Shown here: positions 7,752 through 16,459 of the stretch, piece after piece
How the letters are laid out: the number at the start of each line of letters is the position of its first letter
Position numbering within the stretch: the first letter of the stretch is position 1
Origin: a virus
Direction: 5' to 3' (one strand)
DNA: 64,000 nt
IMG/VR virus record: IMGVR_UViG_3300042302_000730
Span: 1 to 64,000 of that record
Position numbers and translations under genes: made by a program
The notes under the pieces: generated by a model
What the model saw: the letters and a program-made list of their open reading frames with translations, nothing else
The model's database searches: none
What the model was told of the DNA's origin: nothing

Positions 7752-8327
7752 ATGTATAAATTTATTGAAAACGTTTTTTCAAAAACAGAAATTGATTATT
7801 TAAAAGATATTGTTAAAGAAAAAGAAACTATAAAACTTTACAATATTCGCCCAGATACTGGAAGACTTGCTATTGACCTGGGCTTAATAAAACCAGAAAT
7901 AATTGCCAAGGTGCAAGGAATTATTCAAAATATTTATGGCAAAGATTATAAAATTAAAGATGTTGGATTTCAAAGATACAAATTAGAGTATGGCTTTCCA
8001 AATTTACGGCCACATGTAGATGATCAACAATGTCAGGTTGTATTTGACTATCAGGTTGAGTCAAATAAAAAATGGGATGTTGTTGTTGAGGGGAATTCTA
8101 TAGGGTTAAATGATAACGATGCTGTTGTTTTTGAAGGAGAAATAGATGTTCATTGGAGAAATCCAGTGCATTTTAAATTAAATGAGTATGTATCAATGAT
8201 TAATTTTAATGCCGTTAATCGGGATCATTGGAGCAATTTTACAAAAACAGACCCCATCAGTCCAGAAAAAAGACAAGATATGATGATAAAGATCAAAGAC
8301 AAATGGGAAAATCATTATCCTTTTTAA
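7752..8327 (+). CDS. 2OG-Fe(II) oxygenase, HWR subfamily
   Basis: 191 residues. Iron ligands in RPHVDD and VHWRN; VFEGEIDVHWR and RDHWSNF match the paralogue at 5685. Alone after a 37-bp gap. Likely an active oxygenase of unknown substrate. Confidence 0.72.
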   Translation: MYKFIENVFSKTEIDYLKDIVKEKETIKLYNIRPDTGRLAIDLGLIKPEIIAKVQGIIQNIYGKDYKIKDVGFQRYKLEYGFPNLRPHVDDQQCQVVFDYQVESNKKWDVVVEGNSIGLNDNDAVVFEGEIDVHWRNPVHFKLNEYVSMINFNAVNRDHWSNFTKTDPISPEKRQDMMIKIKDKWENHYPF

Positions 8328-8380
8328 GTTTTAAGACTTTAAGCAGCGTACTAACTCTAAATTAATGATATACTGTAATT

Positions 8381-8881
8381 ATGTCAAATCTTAAAGAAGG
8401 CGACTTTGTTATGGGATCAACATCCGAAGGAACTATTCACGGAGTTATAGAGCATATTATGATTGAGGGTGGAGTTTATGGAGTTCCTGGAACAGAGTAT
8501 GCTATACAATCAATGCCGCCAGAAAATCCAGCCATGGCCGTTAGAGTTTACAAAAAAGAAAGCGGGGTGTGGAAGCCAACAGCGTATAGTATTGGTATGA
8601 TGTACAAAGATGCACAAATTGTAGATATAAATAATCCTGGCATGAGTGATGATTCAGAAGAAGATGATATGGAAGAAATGGATAAGTTTGATGGTTGCTG
8701 CCCAGAAGAAGATATTAAAAAGAAAGCGCCATGTTGGAAAGGATATGTCCAGCGTGGGATGAAGCCAGGAAAAAATGGAAAACCAGTTCCCAATTGTGTT
8801 CCTGTTGCTAAAGCACTTTTTAGTGAATTTGGAAAAGACTATACAAAATCTAAAACTACTAGATATACATTGGAAGAATAG
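8381..8881 (+). CDS. hypothetical protein with small beta-barrel and Cys-rich tail
   Basis: 166 residues. An N-terminal region beginning GDFVMGSTSEGTIHGVIEHI looks like a small SH3-like beta-barrel. An acidic linker (DDSEEDDMEEMD) follows, then a conserved-looking C-terminal motif CWKGYVQRGMKPGKNGKPVPNC, a module I have seen in phage head-related proteins. TATACT at 8369-8374 is 6 nt before the ATG (leaderless). Confidence 0.65.
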   Translation: MSNLKEGDFVMGSTSEGTIHGVIEHIMIEGGVYGVPGTEYAIQSMPPENPAMAVRVYKKESGVWKPTAYSIGMMYKDAQIVDINNPGMSDDSEEDDMEEMDKFDGCCPEEDIKKKAPCWKGYVQRGMKPGKNGKPVPNCVPVAKALFSEFGKDYTKSKTTRYTLEE

Positions 8882-8884
8882 ATT

Positions 8885-9037
8885 ATGTCTTCTGGTAAAT
8901 ATAATAGACACGATGGTTTTAATCCTGTTCAAATCAAAGATGGAAAAGTTGTTAGACTTCGTAAAGATGGAACAATCAAGGCAGTATTAGGAGAAATGGG
9001 CAAAGATGGCAAAGCAAAAAAACCTCGAATCAACTAA
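8885..9037 (+). CDS. small basic protein, unknown
   Basis: 50 residues, MSSGKYNRHDGFNPVQ, ending GKAKKPRIN. It starts 3 nt after the previous stop. The Gly/Lys-rich KDGK repeats suggest a small nucleic-acid binder, but this is weak. Confidence 0.6.
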   Translation: MSSGKYNRHDGFNPVQIKDGKVVRLRKDGTIKAVLGEMGKDGKAKKPRIN

Positions 9038-9078
9038 AAAAACTTTAATAAAAACACTTGGTAGAAAAATCAAATAAT

Positions 9079-9672
9079 ATGTCTCAAATTACCAAAGAAT
9101 CTATAATCTTTGCTAAAAAAAATAACAAAGTTTTATTATGTCCAAATTTTTGGGAACAAGTTCCTAGTTGGTCAGATGTTTTTGATATTTTTAAGTTAGC
9201 AAATAAAAAAAATAGCGTTCATTTTAATTCTTTTGGCACCTGTACTATTGATAAATCAGAACAATATTCAGATATTTTTGATAATTTTATAGATAAACTT
9301 TCTTTGATTCACCCTGGAAAAAAAATAGCAGTTTTTTCAATTATTCATTTTATAACTAAACATGATAATACTATTAAAGACGAAATAGCCAAAATTTTTA
9401 AAGAAGATTTTATTAATACAAACCCACACCCTATGCCAAACCCCTTACCTCCAAAAGAAGCATTCGCTGCCACAATTCACTCTGATGCCGTTGATGGATT
9501 TTTTACTCAATTTTCAGGATCAACCTTATGGAGAATATATGATAACAATAATTTAGAGCAAGAACATCACATGTTAAACTCTGGTGATCTTATTTTTATT
9601 CCAAAAAACCTAAAGCATAGCGTAGAATCTTTGTGCCCAAGAAATGCAATATCGATATCATTTTCTGACTAA
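9079..9672 (+). CDS. JmjC/cupin-type 2OG-Fe(II) oxygenase
   Basis: 197 residues from the ATG at 9079 (a TTG at 9058 is in frame). Catalytic core near the C-terminus: IHSDAVDGFFTQFSGSTLWRIYD (H-x-D), LNSGDLIFIPKNLKHSV (distal His). Same layout as the gene at 15857. Related to the JmjC-type ribosomal and protein hydroxylases (cupin_8). Substrate unknown. Confidence 0.75.
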   Translation: MSQITKESIIFAKKNNKVLLCPNFWEQVPSWSDVFDIFKLANKKNSVHFNSFGTCTIDKSEQYSDIFDNFIDKLSLIHPGKKIAVFSIIHFITKHDNTIKDEIAKIFKEDFINTNPHPMPNPLPPKEAFAATIHSDAVDGFFTQFSGSTLWRIYDNNNLEQEHHMLNSGDLIFIPKNLKHSVESLCPRNAISISFSD

Positions 9673-9691
9673 ATGATATACTAGTAGTATT

Positions 9692-10153
9692 ATGGAATAC
9701 GCTGTGGTTGTGGGCTTGACATCTATTGTCTTTTGCTTTATAATATATGTAAGGGTTAAAATTAATAAGATTCTAACAAAAGACAAAACTTTTGGGGGAA
9801 TTAGGCATAGACAAAGCACTTTGCATAATGCCGTTAAACTAATTTTACCAACTAATGAAGACATAATTAAAAACATAATTATGAACAAGGAGAGGTCACC
9901 ACAAACAAAGCAGTCTAATCAAAAGTACAATCCAGAACGTATTAAAGTTGTTGTTATTAGCAACAAAGCCTATTGGATTCAAGACAATAAGTTTTATGAA
10001 ACAACAGTAACTGATAGTGGAGAAATAGATCAATCACTAGCAAAACCAGTTAATACAGATAATATGGACACAGGAGAAATTGATAAATTGATGAAAATTG
10101 TTGATGACTTAAGGAGCATAGAAGACAATGATGGTAGTGATACAGGGAACTAA
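9692..10153 (+). CDS. membrane-anchored hypothetical protein
   Basis: 153 residues. Residues 4-22 (AVVVGLTSIVFCFIIYVRV) form one membrane helix; the rest is polar, with a predicted cytosolic beta-rich segment ERIKVVVISNKAYWI. TATACT at 9677-9682, 9 nt before the ATG. Overlaps the next gene by 26 bp. Confidence 0.65.
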   Translation: MEYAVVVGLTSIVFCFIIYVRVKINKILTKDKTFGGIRHRQSTLHNAVKLILPTNEDIIKNIIMNKERSPQTKQSNQKYNPERIKVVVISNKAYWIQDNKFYETTVTDSGEIDQSLAKPVNTDNMDTGEIDKLMKIVDDLRSIEDNDGSDTGN

Positions 10154-10484
10154 CGAGTTTAAAGAGTACTCGGTTTTTTTGCGTGCCATGGGGGTTGTTT
10201 TATCTAACATGAAGCCAGAAGACAAAGAGTTAGCCCTTTACGTTGTAGGATCTAGAAATAGCAAAATACAAGAATTTGCTATGGAGTTTTGCAATCTTTC
10301 TGAAAGGGGAATGAAAGGAAGAGGCAAAAAGATTCAGATGCATCAAACAACAGATTCTTGGGTTAGTACATATTTGTCACAAATGAATTATTTTGCATTT
10401 TTTAGCAACACAAGACAACCAATATCGGTATTGGCAAAAAAAGCCAAAGACCAAGGAGTAGAACTGGGAACATTCCAGTACTAA
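10128..10484 (+). CDS. hypothetical protein
   Basis: 118 residues (or 117 from the second ATG at 10131). Helical, basic middle (RGMKGRGKKIQMHQTT). No family recognised. It overlaps the end of the membrane protein gene. Confidence 0.65.
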   Translation: MMVVIQGTNEFKEYSVFLRAMGVVLSNMKPEDKELALYVVGSRNSKIQEFAMEFCNLSERGMKGRGKKIQMHQTTDSWVSTYLSQMNYFAFFSNTRQPISVLAKKAKDQGVELGTFQY

Positions 10485-10493
10485 AGGAGAGAT

Positions 10494-10709
10494 ATGTTAA
10501 TTAAAAAACTAGAAGAAGCCGAACAAATTGTTAAATCTAATAAAGATTTAAGATGGTTTGGCTGGGATATAATTTCAAGAGAAATTACAATTAATGGATT
10601 TAGTCACAAGTCTGGATCATTTCTTAATAATCGTTGGGGCATTGATAGGCGCTATCCAATAACAGAAAAAGGTTGGTACTTGCCAAACAATTTAGGAGCA
10701 AAAAAATGA
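10494..10709 (+). CDS. small hypothetical protein
   Basis: 71 residues, preceded by AAAGGAGAG (10484-10492). Trp/Arg-rich (WFGWDIISREI, FLNNRWGIDRRYP). Its stop overlaps the next start. Confidence 0.65.
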   Translation: MLIKKLEEAEQIVKSNKDLRWFGWDIISREITINGFSHKSGSFLNNRWGIDRRYPITEKGWYLPNNLGAKK

Positions 10710-11440
10710 TAAATTACCAACCGTATCAAAACTATTTTGATGTTTTAGGAAAAAATAAAGATAACATTGTCATAATTAATAATTTTATTAATGATGAAGA
10801 TTTGTTAGCCATTAATAATTATCTTGATTTGTACAAAGATAATGATGAGTTTATAGGTGGAAAAGATTTAAGACAAGAAAAGGTCAAAGAAGAAAATCCC
10901 GCAGTTGCAGAAATTCTTGATAAATATGAGAAAAAAATATATGAAAAAGTTTACGAACTTTTTACTGAAAAATATCAAATTCCTGTTATTAGAAAGCCAG
11001 TTAATCCTACACATTTTGTTAAGTGGGTTCCTGGAATGAACTCTAAACTGCATTGTGATTGTGAAAAACCAGATGGAACTCCAGCGCTTGCTGCAGATTT
11101 TTACACTTATAATGTGTCAGTTTTGATGTACCCAAATGATGAATATGTTGGAGGAGAAATTACTTTTCCAGACTATGATTTAACTTTAAAGCCAAAACCA
11201 GGAGACATGATTCTTTTTCCAGGAAACAATTCATATAAGCATACCGTACAAACAGTAGAAAGTGGAAGAAGGTACACTATGCCTTCTTGGTATAGTTTTG
11301 ATGTTAACGAGCCAGTAAGTAAACAAAATAAAGAATATTCATATAAAGATTCTGTTCAACTTTGGGAAGGCTTACCAGATTTTGATAAGATAGATCCACT
11401 TGGAATTGAGACTAGAGAAAATTATAATGAAAGATTATAA
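10706..11440 (+). CDS. prolyl-4-hydroxylase-like 2OG-Fe(II) oxygenase
   Basis: 244 residues from the ATG at 10706 (AGGAG at 10694-10698); an in-frame TTG at 10673 is rejected. Core: KLHCDCE (H-x-D), YVGGEITFPDYDL, KPGDMILFPGNNSYKHTV and RRYTMPSWY. All metal and cosubstrate residues are present. The extra C-terminal 40 residues (KEYSYKDSVQLW onward) are not part of the fold. It overlaps genes on both sides. Confidence 0.87.
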   Translation: MINYQPYQNYFDVLGKNKDNIVIINNFINDEDLLAINNYLDLYKDNDEFIGGKDLRQEKVKEENPAVAEILDKYEKKIYEKVYELFTEKYQIPVIRKPVNPTHFVKWVPGMNSKLHCDCEKPDGTPALAADFYTYNVSVLMYPNDEYVGGEITFPDYDLTLKPKPGDMILFPGNNSYKHTVQTVESGRRYTMPSWYSFDVNEPVSKQNKEYSYKDSVQLWEGLPDFDKIDPLGIETRENYNERL

Positions 11441-11720
11441 ATGGAAAGACTCTGCTTTATGTTTAGGGCAGCCAACTTCTGCTTTTTTTGAACAATACGA
11501 AGAAGGCAGTTTGGATTATAAAAATGGCATAGATCAATTTTGTTTAAATTGTCCAGTATTAAAAAAATGCTTTGCCGTTGGAGTATCTGGAAAGGAATAT
11601 GGTCTTTGGGGTGGAATATATTTAGAAGAAGGGGAGCCGTCAAAAGAGTTTAATTCTCACAAAACAAAAGAAAAATGGTCGACTCACTGGAAAGCATTAA
11701 CAATGGATAAAGAGTTATAG
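11427..11720 (+). CDS. WhiB-like Fe-S transcription regulator
   Basis: 97 residues from the ATG at 11427. Four cluster cysteines C12, C39, C42 and C48 have the exact C-x26-C-x2-C-x5-C order, followed by the GLWGG turn (59-63). WhiB proteins are found only in actinobacteria and their phages; they bind a 4Fe-4S cluster and work with the primary sigma factor. A basic C-terminal tail (KTKEKW) could bind DNA. It probably redirects host or phage transcription. Overlaps the oxygenase gene by 14 bp. Confidence 0.88.
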   Translation: MKDYKWKDSALCLGQPTSAFFEQYEEGSLDYKNGIDQFCLNCPVLKKCFAVGVSGKEYGLWGGIYLEEGEPSKEFNSHKTKEKWSTHWKALTMDKEL

Positions 11721-11950
11721 TGTATACAGACAGTATGCGTAGAGCCTTTAGGTCTATCAGAGCCCCTAAAAATTTTAGTGTTGATCTTGTAGACAATGAA
11801 CATTTTTTAGTTGTTCGAGCAGACGAAGTGGCTTTTGTAAAATTAGGACATGATGATAAAATAGAAGCAGTTCAATATATGATAAAAGTTAAAAAAGCAT
11901 TAGAAGAAAATGGGGCCATTGTTTTATTAACTAGAAAAGCCATAAAATAA
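11720..11950 (+). CDS. small hypothetical protein
   Basis: 76 residues from a GTG that overlaps the whiB stop by one base. The sequence NFSVDLVDNEHFLVVRADEVAFVKL reads as beta strands. No family recognised. Confidence 0.65.
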   Translation: MYTDSMRRAFRSIRAPKNFSVDLVDNEHFLVVRADEVAFVKLGHDDKIEAVQYMIKVKKALEENGAIVLLTRKAIK

Positions 11951-11951
11951 T

Positions 11952-12536
11952 ATGGAATACTTTATTAATAATGTGCCAGTCGGGGTAGATCCAAAAAACT
12001 TTATCAGAGATGAAAAATATACGAATAACTCTTTTAATCTTGGTAAAAATGCAATATACACAATAAATAATTTCTTATCTACAGATATTTGTAAATACTT
12101 AGTTTTAGAAACAAACAAAATAAAAAAAGAAAACAATGGCTTATTTTGGGATGATTCTATTTACAGTAATAAAATTATAGCAGATACCATTCTAAATATT
12201 ATTCCTGATATTAAAGATAGGGTAGAAAAGTTATACAAAATAAAAGTAAAACCTAAAATTGATCCACATGTTATGAAGTGGGAAACAGATACATCTATGG
12301 ATATTCATGTAGATGATTTATCTTATAAAACATCTAAGAATCACATATCAACAATAATATATTTAAATAAAGGGTATAAAGGTGGTGAAATATTTTTTTC
12401 ACAACAGAATTTATCTGTTAGTCCCAAAGTAGGAGATTTGTTAATTTTTCCAGGTAATTTAAATTATCCTCACGAAGTAAAAAAAATTACAACTGGGGCT
12501 AGATATACTTTGCCAACTTGGTTTAAATATGTATGA
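11952..12536 (+). CDS. prolyl-4-hydroxylase-like 2OG-Fe(II) oxygenase
   Basis: 194 residues. DIHVDDL (H-x-D), YKGGEIFFSQ, VGDLLIFPGNLNYPHEV (distal His) and ARYTLPTWF. Active site complete. It starts 1 nt after the previous stop and closes this small operon. Confidence 0.87.
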   Translation: MEYFINNVPVGVDPKNFIRDEKYTNNSFNLGKNAIYTINNFLSTDICKYLVLETNKIKKENNGLFWDDSIYSNKIIADTILNIIPDIKDRVEKLYKIKVKPKIDPHVMKWETDTSMDIHVDDLSYKTSKNHISTIIYLNKGYKGGEIFFSQQNLSVSPKVGDLLIFPGNLNYPHEVKKITTGARYTLPTWFKYV

Positions 12537-12561
12537 TATTATATAAGACTGGAGATTAAAT

Positions 12562-12735
12562 ATGATTGATTTAAATGGAGGACCAAAACATATTTGTGTT
12601 TGTGGGTCAAAAATATGGGATATACAAATAATGTTTGAAAATGGCGGGATTGCTTTATATTTTTTAGACATGAAATGTTCACAATGTGGAACTCTGTCTT
12701 CTCCACCAACAAAACTAGATGGAGGAACTTTATAA
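12562..12735 (+). CDS. small zinc-ribbon protein
   Basis: 57 residues: ICVCGSKIWD and KCSQCGTLS provide a CxC...CxxC site. GGAG at 12551-12554 is the ribosome site. It abuts the next gene. Confidence 0.65.
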   Translation: MIDLNGGPKHICVCGSKIWDIQIMFENGGIALYFLDMKCSQCGTLSSPPTKLDGGTL

Positions 12736-13431
12736 ATGCCAAGAATGCCAATTGATCATATATCAAGTGATGATTTTATTTTACCAAATGATCAAATAGA
12801 TTGTGCTTATTTGATTGATCAAAATCAACTCAATCTTGCAAAAATATATTCATCTAGAGAAGAATATGTAAAAACTCTTCCAACTGGTTTAAAATACATG
12901 GAAGTTGGCGTGGCATGGGGATATTATGCTGATTTAGTGGCTAAACAAAAAAATCCACAATGCATACACATAGTGGACTGGTTTAATCAAGATCTAAAAT
13001 GTTGGTCTTGGAGAAAATTTGGAGAGTGTCAATGTGGAGGAGAAAAACATGAACTATTGTTTACTTCAGAAACACACGAAAAATACATAATTGATAAGTT
13101 TAGTAAATATAACAATTTAAAAACTTTCAAAGGAGAATGCAAAGAAATTTTAAAAAATATTCCACATAAATATGACTATATATATTTAGATATAACCAAT
13201 GACAGAAAAGATATAAGGCCCACACTTCAGTTGGCATCTTTGTTGATTGAAAAAGATGGAATCATTGGACTTAACGACTACCTAATATACGATGGAATAA
13301 TTGAAGATAAGCCTTACGCCACATTTCAAGTAGTAAATGAATTTTTACGCTATAATAGTAATTGGAGTGTTGATGCTATTGCACTTCATGCTTTAGGGTT
13401 TTATGATATATATATAAAAAAGGACTATTAA
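12736..13431 (+). CDS. class I SAM methyltransferase (Methyltransf_24-like)
   Basis: 231 residues. Rossmann start YMEVGVAWGYYADLV (SAM-binding glycine region), acidic end of strand 2 HIVDWF, YDYIYLDI and a later GIIGLNDYLIYDG. It shares the pattern with genes at 17168 and 44876 (LPTG..YME/VEAGV, FIYLD, IGFNDY). Near glycosyltransferase-type genes such enzymes usually methylate sugars; that is inference. An extra CxC segment (GECQCGGEKH) is unusual. Confidence 0.78.
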   Translation: MPRMPIDHISSDDFILPNDQIDCAYLIDQNQLNLAKIYSSREEYVKTLPTGLKYMEVGVAWGYYADLVAKQKNPQCIHIVDWFNQDLKCWSWRKFGECQCGGEKHELLFTSETHEKYIIDKFSKYNNLKTFKGECKEILKNIPHKYDYIYLDITNDRKDIRPTLQLASLLIEKDGIIGLNDYLIYDGIIEDKPYATFQVVNEFLRYNSNWSVDAIALHALGFYDIYIKKDY

Positions 13432-14348
13432 TGATAAGTAACAATGTTCCTCCACACGTCTTATTTGATCCCGTGGCAAAAGACTATATGTTAGTTGATC
13501 CAGACAATATTTTTATGGACCTATTTAACGATGAACTCGATACAACTTGGATGATTAACAATGAACAGAGAACGTTTAGTATCATAAGACCAGAAGAAGA
13601 TAAGTGTGCTGATGATGGCTCAGTAATATACAATTATAACAAACAAAAATTTAGGTGTGATGACTTTACTAATGTTCATGATGGAAAACATATTCTTTTT
13701 TCTGGATGCTCAGAGACAGAAGGTGTAGGAGGAAATATAGAAGACGCTTGGTCTAAAATATTATATGATATTTTATCTAAAGAAGAAAAATGTTCTGGAT
13801 TTTTTAATTTATCAAGATCTGGTTGGGGTTGGGCAAGAATTATAACAAATGCTTTGGTTTATTTTAAAAATTATGGATACCCAGATACCTATTTTATTAT
13901 GTTACCAAATCATCAGAGAAAATTTCTTTATTCTGGCGGCATTCATCCGTGGGTACATTGGCAAAAATATCCAAAATCTTATAAAATGAAAGATCCCAAC
14001 AAATCAGGAGAGCCTGATTTAGGAACAGATCCCAAAGAATATTTAGAAGATTTTGTTTATTTTTTAATATCTTGGAAAATATTTACCGATTTATGTATAA
14101 CAAACAATGTCAAAATCATATTTTCTTCATGGGATGGTATAGATAAAGAAAATATGTCTAGAATATCAATATTTGATAATTTTATTAATATTAAAAGTAA
14201 AGACATTGAAGATTATGCTAAAATATATTATAAAAACAACAGTATATGCAAAGACGATTACAAGAAAAGAGATGGTCACGCTGGCAGGGTTATTCATAAT
14301 TTTTGGGCTAATGAATTTTATAAAACATATAAAGAGTTGAACAAATAA
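13431..14348 (+). CDS. SGNH-hydrolase-like protein
   Basis: 305 residues. Block I reads LFSGCSETEGVGG (Ser in a G-C-S-E context instead of G-D-S) and the C-terminal block V reads RDGHAGRVIHNFWA (Asp and His of the catalytic pair). Together they fit an SGNH/GDSL esterase or acyltransferase. Coupled to the methyltransferase (TAATG overlap). A role in acetylating or de-acetylating a glycan is plausible but unproved. Confidence 0.65.
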   Translation: MISNNVPPHVLFDPVAKDYMLVDPDNIFMDLFNDELDTTWMINNEQRTFSIIRPEEDKCADDGSVIYNYNKQKFRCDDFTNVHDGKHILFSGCSETEGVGGNIEDAWSKILYDILSKEEKCSGFFNLSRSGWGWARIITNALVYFKNYGYPDTYFIMLPNHQRKFLYSGGIHPWVHWQKYPKSYKMKDPNKSGEPDLGTDPKEYLEDFVYFLISWKIFTDLCITNNVKIIFSSWDGIDKENMSRISIFDNFINIKSKDIEDYAKIYYKNNSICKDDYKKRDGHAGRVIHNFWANEFYKTYKELNK

Positions 14349-14349
14349 T

Positions 14350-14442
14350 ATGATAAATAAAATAAAAAAATATATTAAACTTAAGATGCAAATAAGAAAA
14401 ATAAAAAAACAAATAAATAATCCAAGACCTTTTATTTACTAA
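14350..14442 (+). CDS. very small basic peptide (doubtful)
   Basis: 30 residues, nearly all Lys/Ile/Asn (MINKIKKYIKLKMQIRKIKK). It follows the previous stop by 1 nt, which favours a real gene, but the composition could be chance in A+T-rich DNA. Confidence 0.35.
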   Translation: MINKIKKYIKLKMQIRKIKKQINNPRPFIY

Positions 14443-14444
14443 TA

Positions 14445-14473
14445 TTGACAAGCCTCTGGTTTATCTGTATACT
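14445..14473 (+). promoter_or_regulatory. consensus leaderless promoter
   Basis: TTGACA (14445-14450), 17 bp, TATACT (14468-14473), 6 nt to the ATG at 14480. Confidence 0.9.
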
Positions 14474-14479
14474 TTATAT

Positions 14480-15472
14480 ATGATAAAAATAAAAGTAGCC
14501 ATAATTGCCTTGCTAATTTCTGGCACTTCTTCGGCAAGTGCCATGGAAAATGCCCCAGATGCACTAAATGATGGAAGAACAGTTCCTCTTATAATTCAAG
14601 GAAGTGGAAAAAATTGTACTGGCTTTTTATATTCTGAAAGAATTGTTTTAACTGCAGGGCACTGTGTAATTGATCGACAGACTCAAAAAATGTGGCCACA
14701 ACATTATGTTGGAATGCCAGGTTTGCCATACCTACCAAATTCTTTAGAATATGAAATGATTCCTGTTGAAAAAATATTCTCAACCTTTAAAATTAAACAA
14801 GAAAAAGATTATTCTGATACCAATGATTTTGCTGTTTTAGTTTTAAAAAATAAAATATTAGTACCTGGAAAAGCATACATTGCCACAAAAAAAGAAGTTG
14901 ATGATTATATAAAAAATAAAAGCATGGTCACAACAATTGGCTATGGGCGACAAAGTAAAGAGCATCAACACAACGATTTTACTATACCAAAATATGCACA
15001 GTTTCCATTAGCCTCAGATGAAGCAGTTAATAGCACAATATCTGAAGTATATAATCATGGAGGAGTTGGATATTATGGAATGAAAATTCATGTACTTCAA
15101 ATTCCTGCAGGACCAAGCACGTGTTCTGGCGATTCTGGATCAGCGTTTTATATTAAAGATAAAGAAAACTTTATTTATTTAGGACCGTTATCTTGGGGGT
15201 TTGGAGGAATTCCAAATTGCAGTGGTAACGGATGGAAAACAAATGATATGAAAATGGGATCAGTAGCAGCGTATGACTATTTACCTATAGTTAAAGAGGC
15301 AGAAGAATATGTTGCCAAACAAAATACGATAATCACCCCAACACCAACTGTATCCTCATTGCCCAAAAAACCAAGTATTAAAATAACAATAAAATGTTAC
15401 AAAGGAAAAGAAATAAAAAAAATCTATGGAATTAATCCTAAATGTCCAAAAGGATATAAAGTAAAGGTTTAG
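14480..15472 (+). CDS. secreted trypsin-like serine protease
   Basis: 330 residues. A signal peptide (MIKIKVAIIALLISG, cleavage after ASA, about residue 21) precedes a chymotrypsin-fold domain with His61 in TAGHC, Asp116 in TNDFAVLVL and Ser219 in CSGDSGSA. All three catalytic residues are present. Residues 285-330 are a Thr/Pro linker and a small basic Cys-containing tail (IKCYKGKEIKKI) that may hold it at the wall. Expressed alone from a strong leaderless promoter. It could process the cell surface, help release, or cut virion proteins. Confidence 0.88.
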   Translation: MIKIKVAIIALLISGTSSASAMENAPDALNDGRTVPLIIQGSGKNCTGFLYSERIVLTAGHCVIDRQTQKMWPQHYVGMPGLPYLPNSLEYEMIPVEKIFSTFKIKQEKDYSDTNDFAVLVLKNKILVPGKAYIATKKEVDDYIKNKSMVTTIGYGRQSKEHQHNDFTIPKYAQFPLASDEAVNSTISEVYNHGGVGYYGMKIHVLQIPAGPSTCSGDSGSAFYIKDKENFIYLGPLSWGFGGIPNCSGNGWKTNDMKMGSVAAYDYLPIVKEAEEYVAKQNTIITPTPTVSSLPKKPSIKITIKCYKGKEIKKIYGINPKCPKGYKVKV

Positions 15473-15484
15473 GGTTGATGGTGC

Positions 15485-15490
15485 TATAAT
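15485..15490 (+). promoter_or_regulatory. -10 element of holin-like gene
   Basis: Extended TGCTATAAT ending at 15490, no clear -35. The leader of about 45 nt has a CCC/GGG hairpin and AAAAGGAG before the ATG. Confidence 0.55.
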
Positions 15491-15539
15491 AGAAGTACCC
15501 TTTAAGCAGGGGAATAAAAAATATATAAAAAGGAGAAAC

Positions 15540-15824
15540 ATGTCAAACATTGACACTAAACAATTAAAGGCTATGGGAGCATCCTATGGTCGATCAGTAC
15601 TAGGTGCAGGAATTGCCCTATACATGTCTGGGATTACAGATCCAAAGGATCTATGGGCTGCTCTAGTGGCTGCAATTGCGCCCGTTCTATTACGTGCAAT
15701 AAATCCTGGAGATCAGGCATTTGGTCTACTACCAACTGTTGAGTCCGTAGACAAGGCTTTAAAGGCTGCTAAGGCACCTGCAAAGAGGGCTGCATCAAAG
15801 TCAGCAAGTAAATCTAAGAAGTAA
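15540..15824 (+). CDS. small membrane protein, holin-like
   Basis: 94 residues. A hydrophobic stretch SVLGAGIALYMSG, then ALVAAIAPVLLRAI, separated by ITDPKDLW, suggests two membrane helices; the tail is Ala/Lys/Ser-rich (AASKSASKSKK). AAAAGGAG precedes the start. Holin is a guess from size and topology; a lysozyme is encoded far away at 41.6 kb. Confidence 0.6.
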   Translation: MSNIDTKQLKAMGASYGRSVLGAGIALYMSGITDPKDLWAALVAAIAPVLLRAINPGDQAFGLLPTVESVDKALKAAKAPAKRAASKSASKSKK

Positions 15825-15856
15825 TAGATTTAATTATGGGGAGATGTTATAAATAA

Positions 15857-16426
15857 ATGACTCTCCCCATTTCTGATTTATCAAATAATTTAAATTTTTT
15901 ATTTAAAGAAGAATATTTAAATAATTATAAAAATAAAACCCCTTTTAAATTTAATGAAAAAATGCCAATAGATATTTCTTGGGATGAATTGCTTAAACTT
16001 GTAGATAGCGACCTTAAACAGGCTATAGAAAAAAAAGAAAATTTTTCAATTGACCTATGGTTTAAAATAAAAATGGCAGATAGGATTGATACAATATCTA
16101 AAGTTATAGAAAAAATTTTGGAAAAATTTGAAATGTCTAAATTTTGGAAAAACGTAAAGCCAAGCCCAGGACAGCACATATACATCAGTTTTACATCAGA
16201 TGAATTGGTAAACCAAGGAATGCACAGCGATAAAGACAATGTATTTTTTTGGCAACTTCAAGGAAAATGTATTTGGAGAATATATGATGAATTTAATCAA
16301 TTTGTTAAGTATGAATTTGAATTGGCCCCAGGAGACATAATTTATTGTCCAAAATATAGACAACATCTTGTTGTATCTTTAACTCCCCGAGCAGGTGCGT
16401 CTTTAGGGTTTGGCTCATTAAAATAA
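15857..16426 (+). CDS. JmjC/cupin-type 2OG-Fe(II) oxygenase
   Basis: 189 residues. MHSDKDNVFFWQLQGKCIWRIYD (H-x-D) and APGDIIYCPKYRQHLVV (distal His) match the paralogue at 9079. The two share the order H-S-D, F-F, W-R-I-Y-D, G-D-x-I-x-x-P-K. Convergent with the next gene. Confidence 0.75.
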   Translation: MTLPISDLSNNLNFLFKEEYLNNYKNKTPFKFNEKMPIDISWDELLKLVDSDLKQAIEKKENFSIDLWFKIKMADRIDTISKVIEKILEKFEMSKFWKNVKPSPGQHIYISFTSDELVNQGMHSDKDNVFFWQLQGKCIWRIYDEFNQFVKYEFELAPGDIIYCPKYRQHLVVSLTPRAGASLGFGSLK

Positions 16427-16459
16427 ATATATAAACTTTTGATTATTTATTTAAACTAA

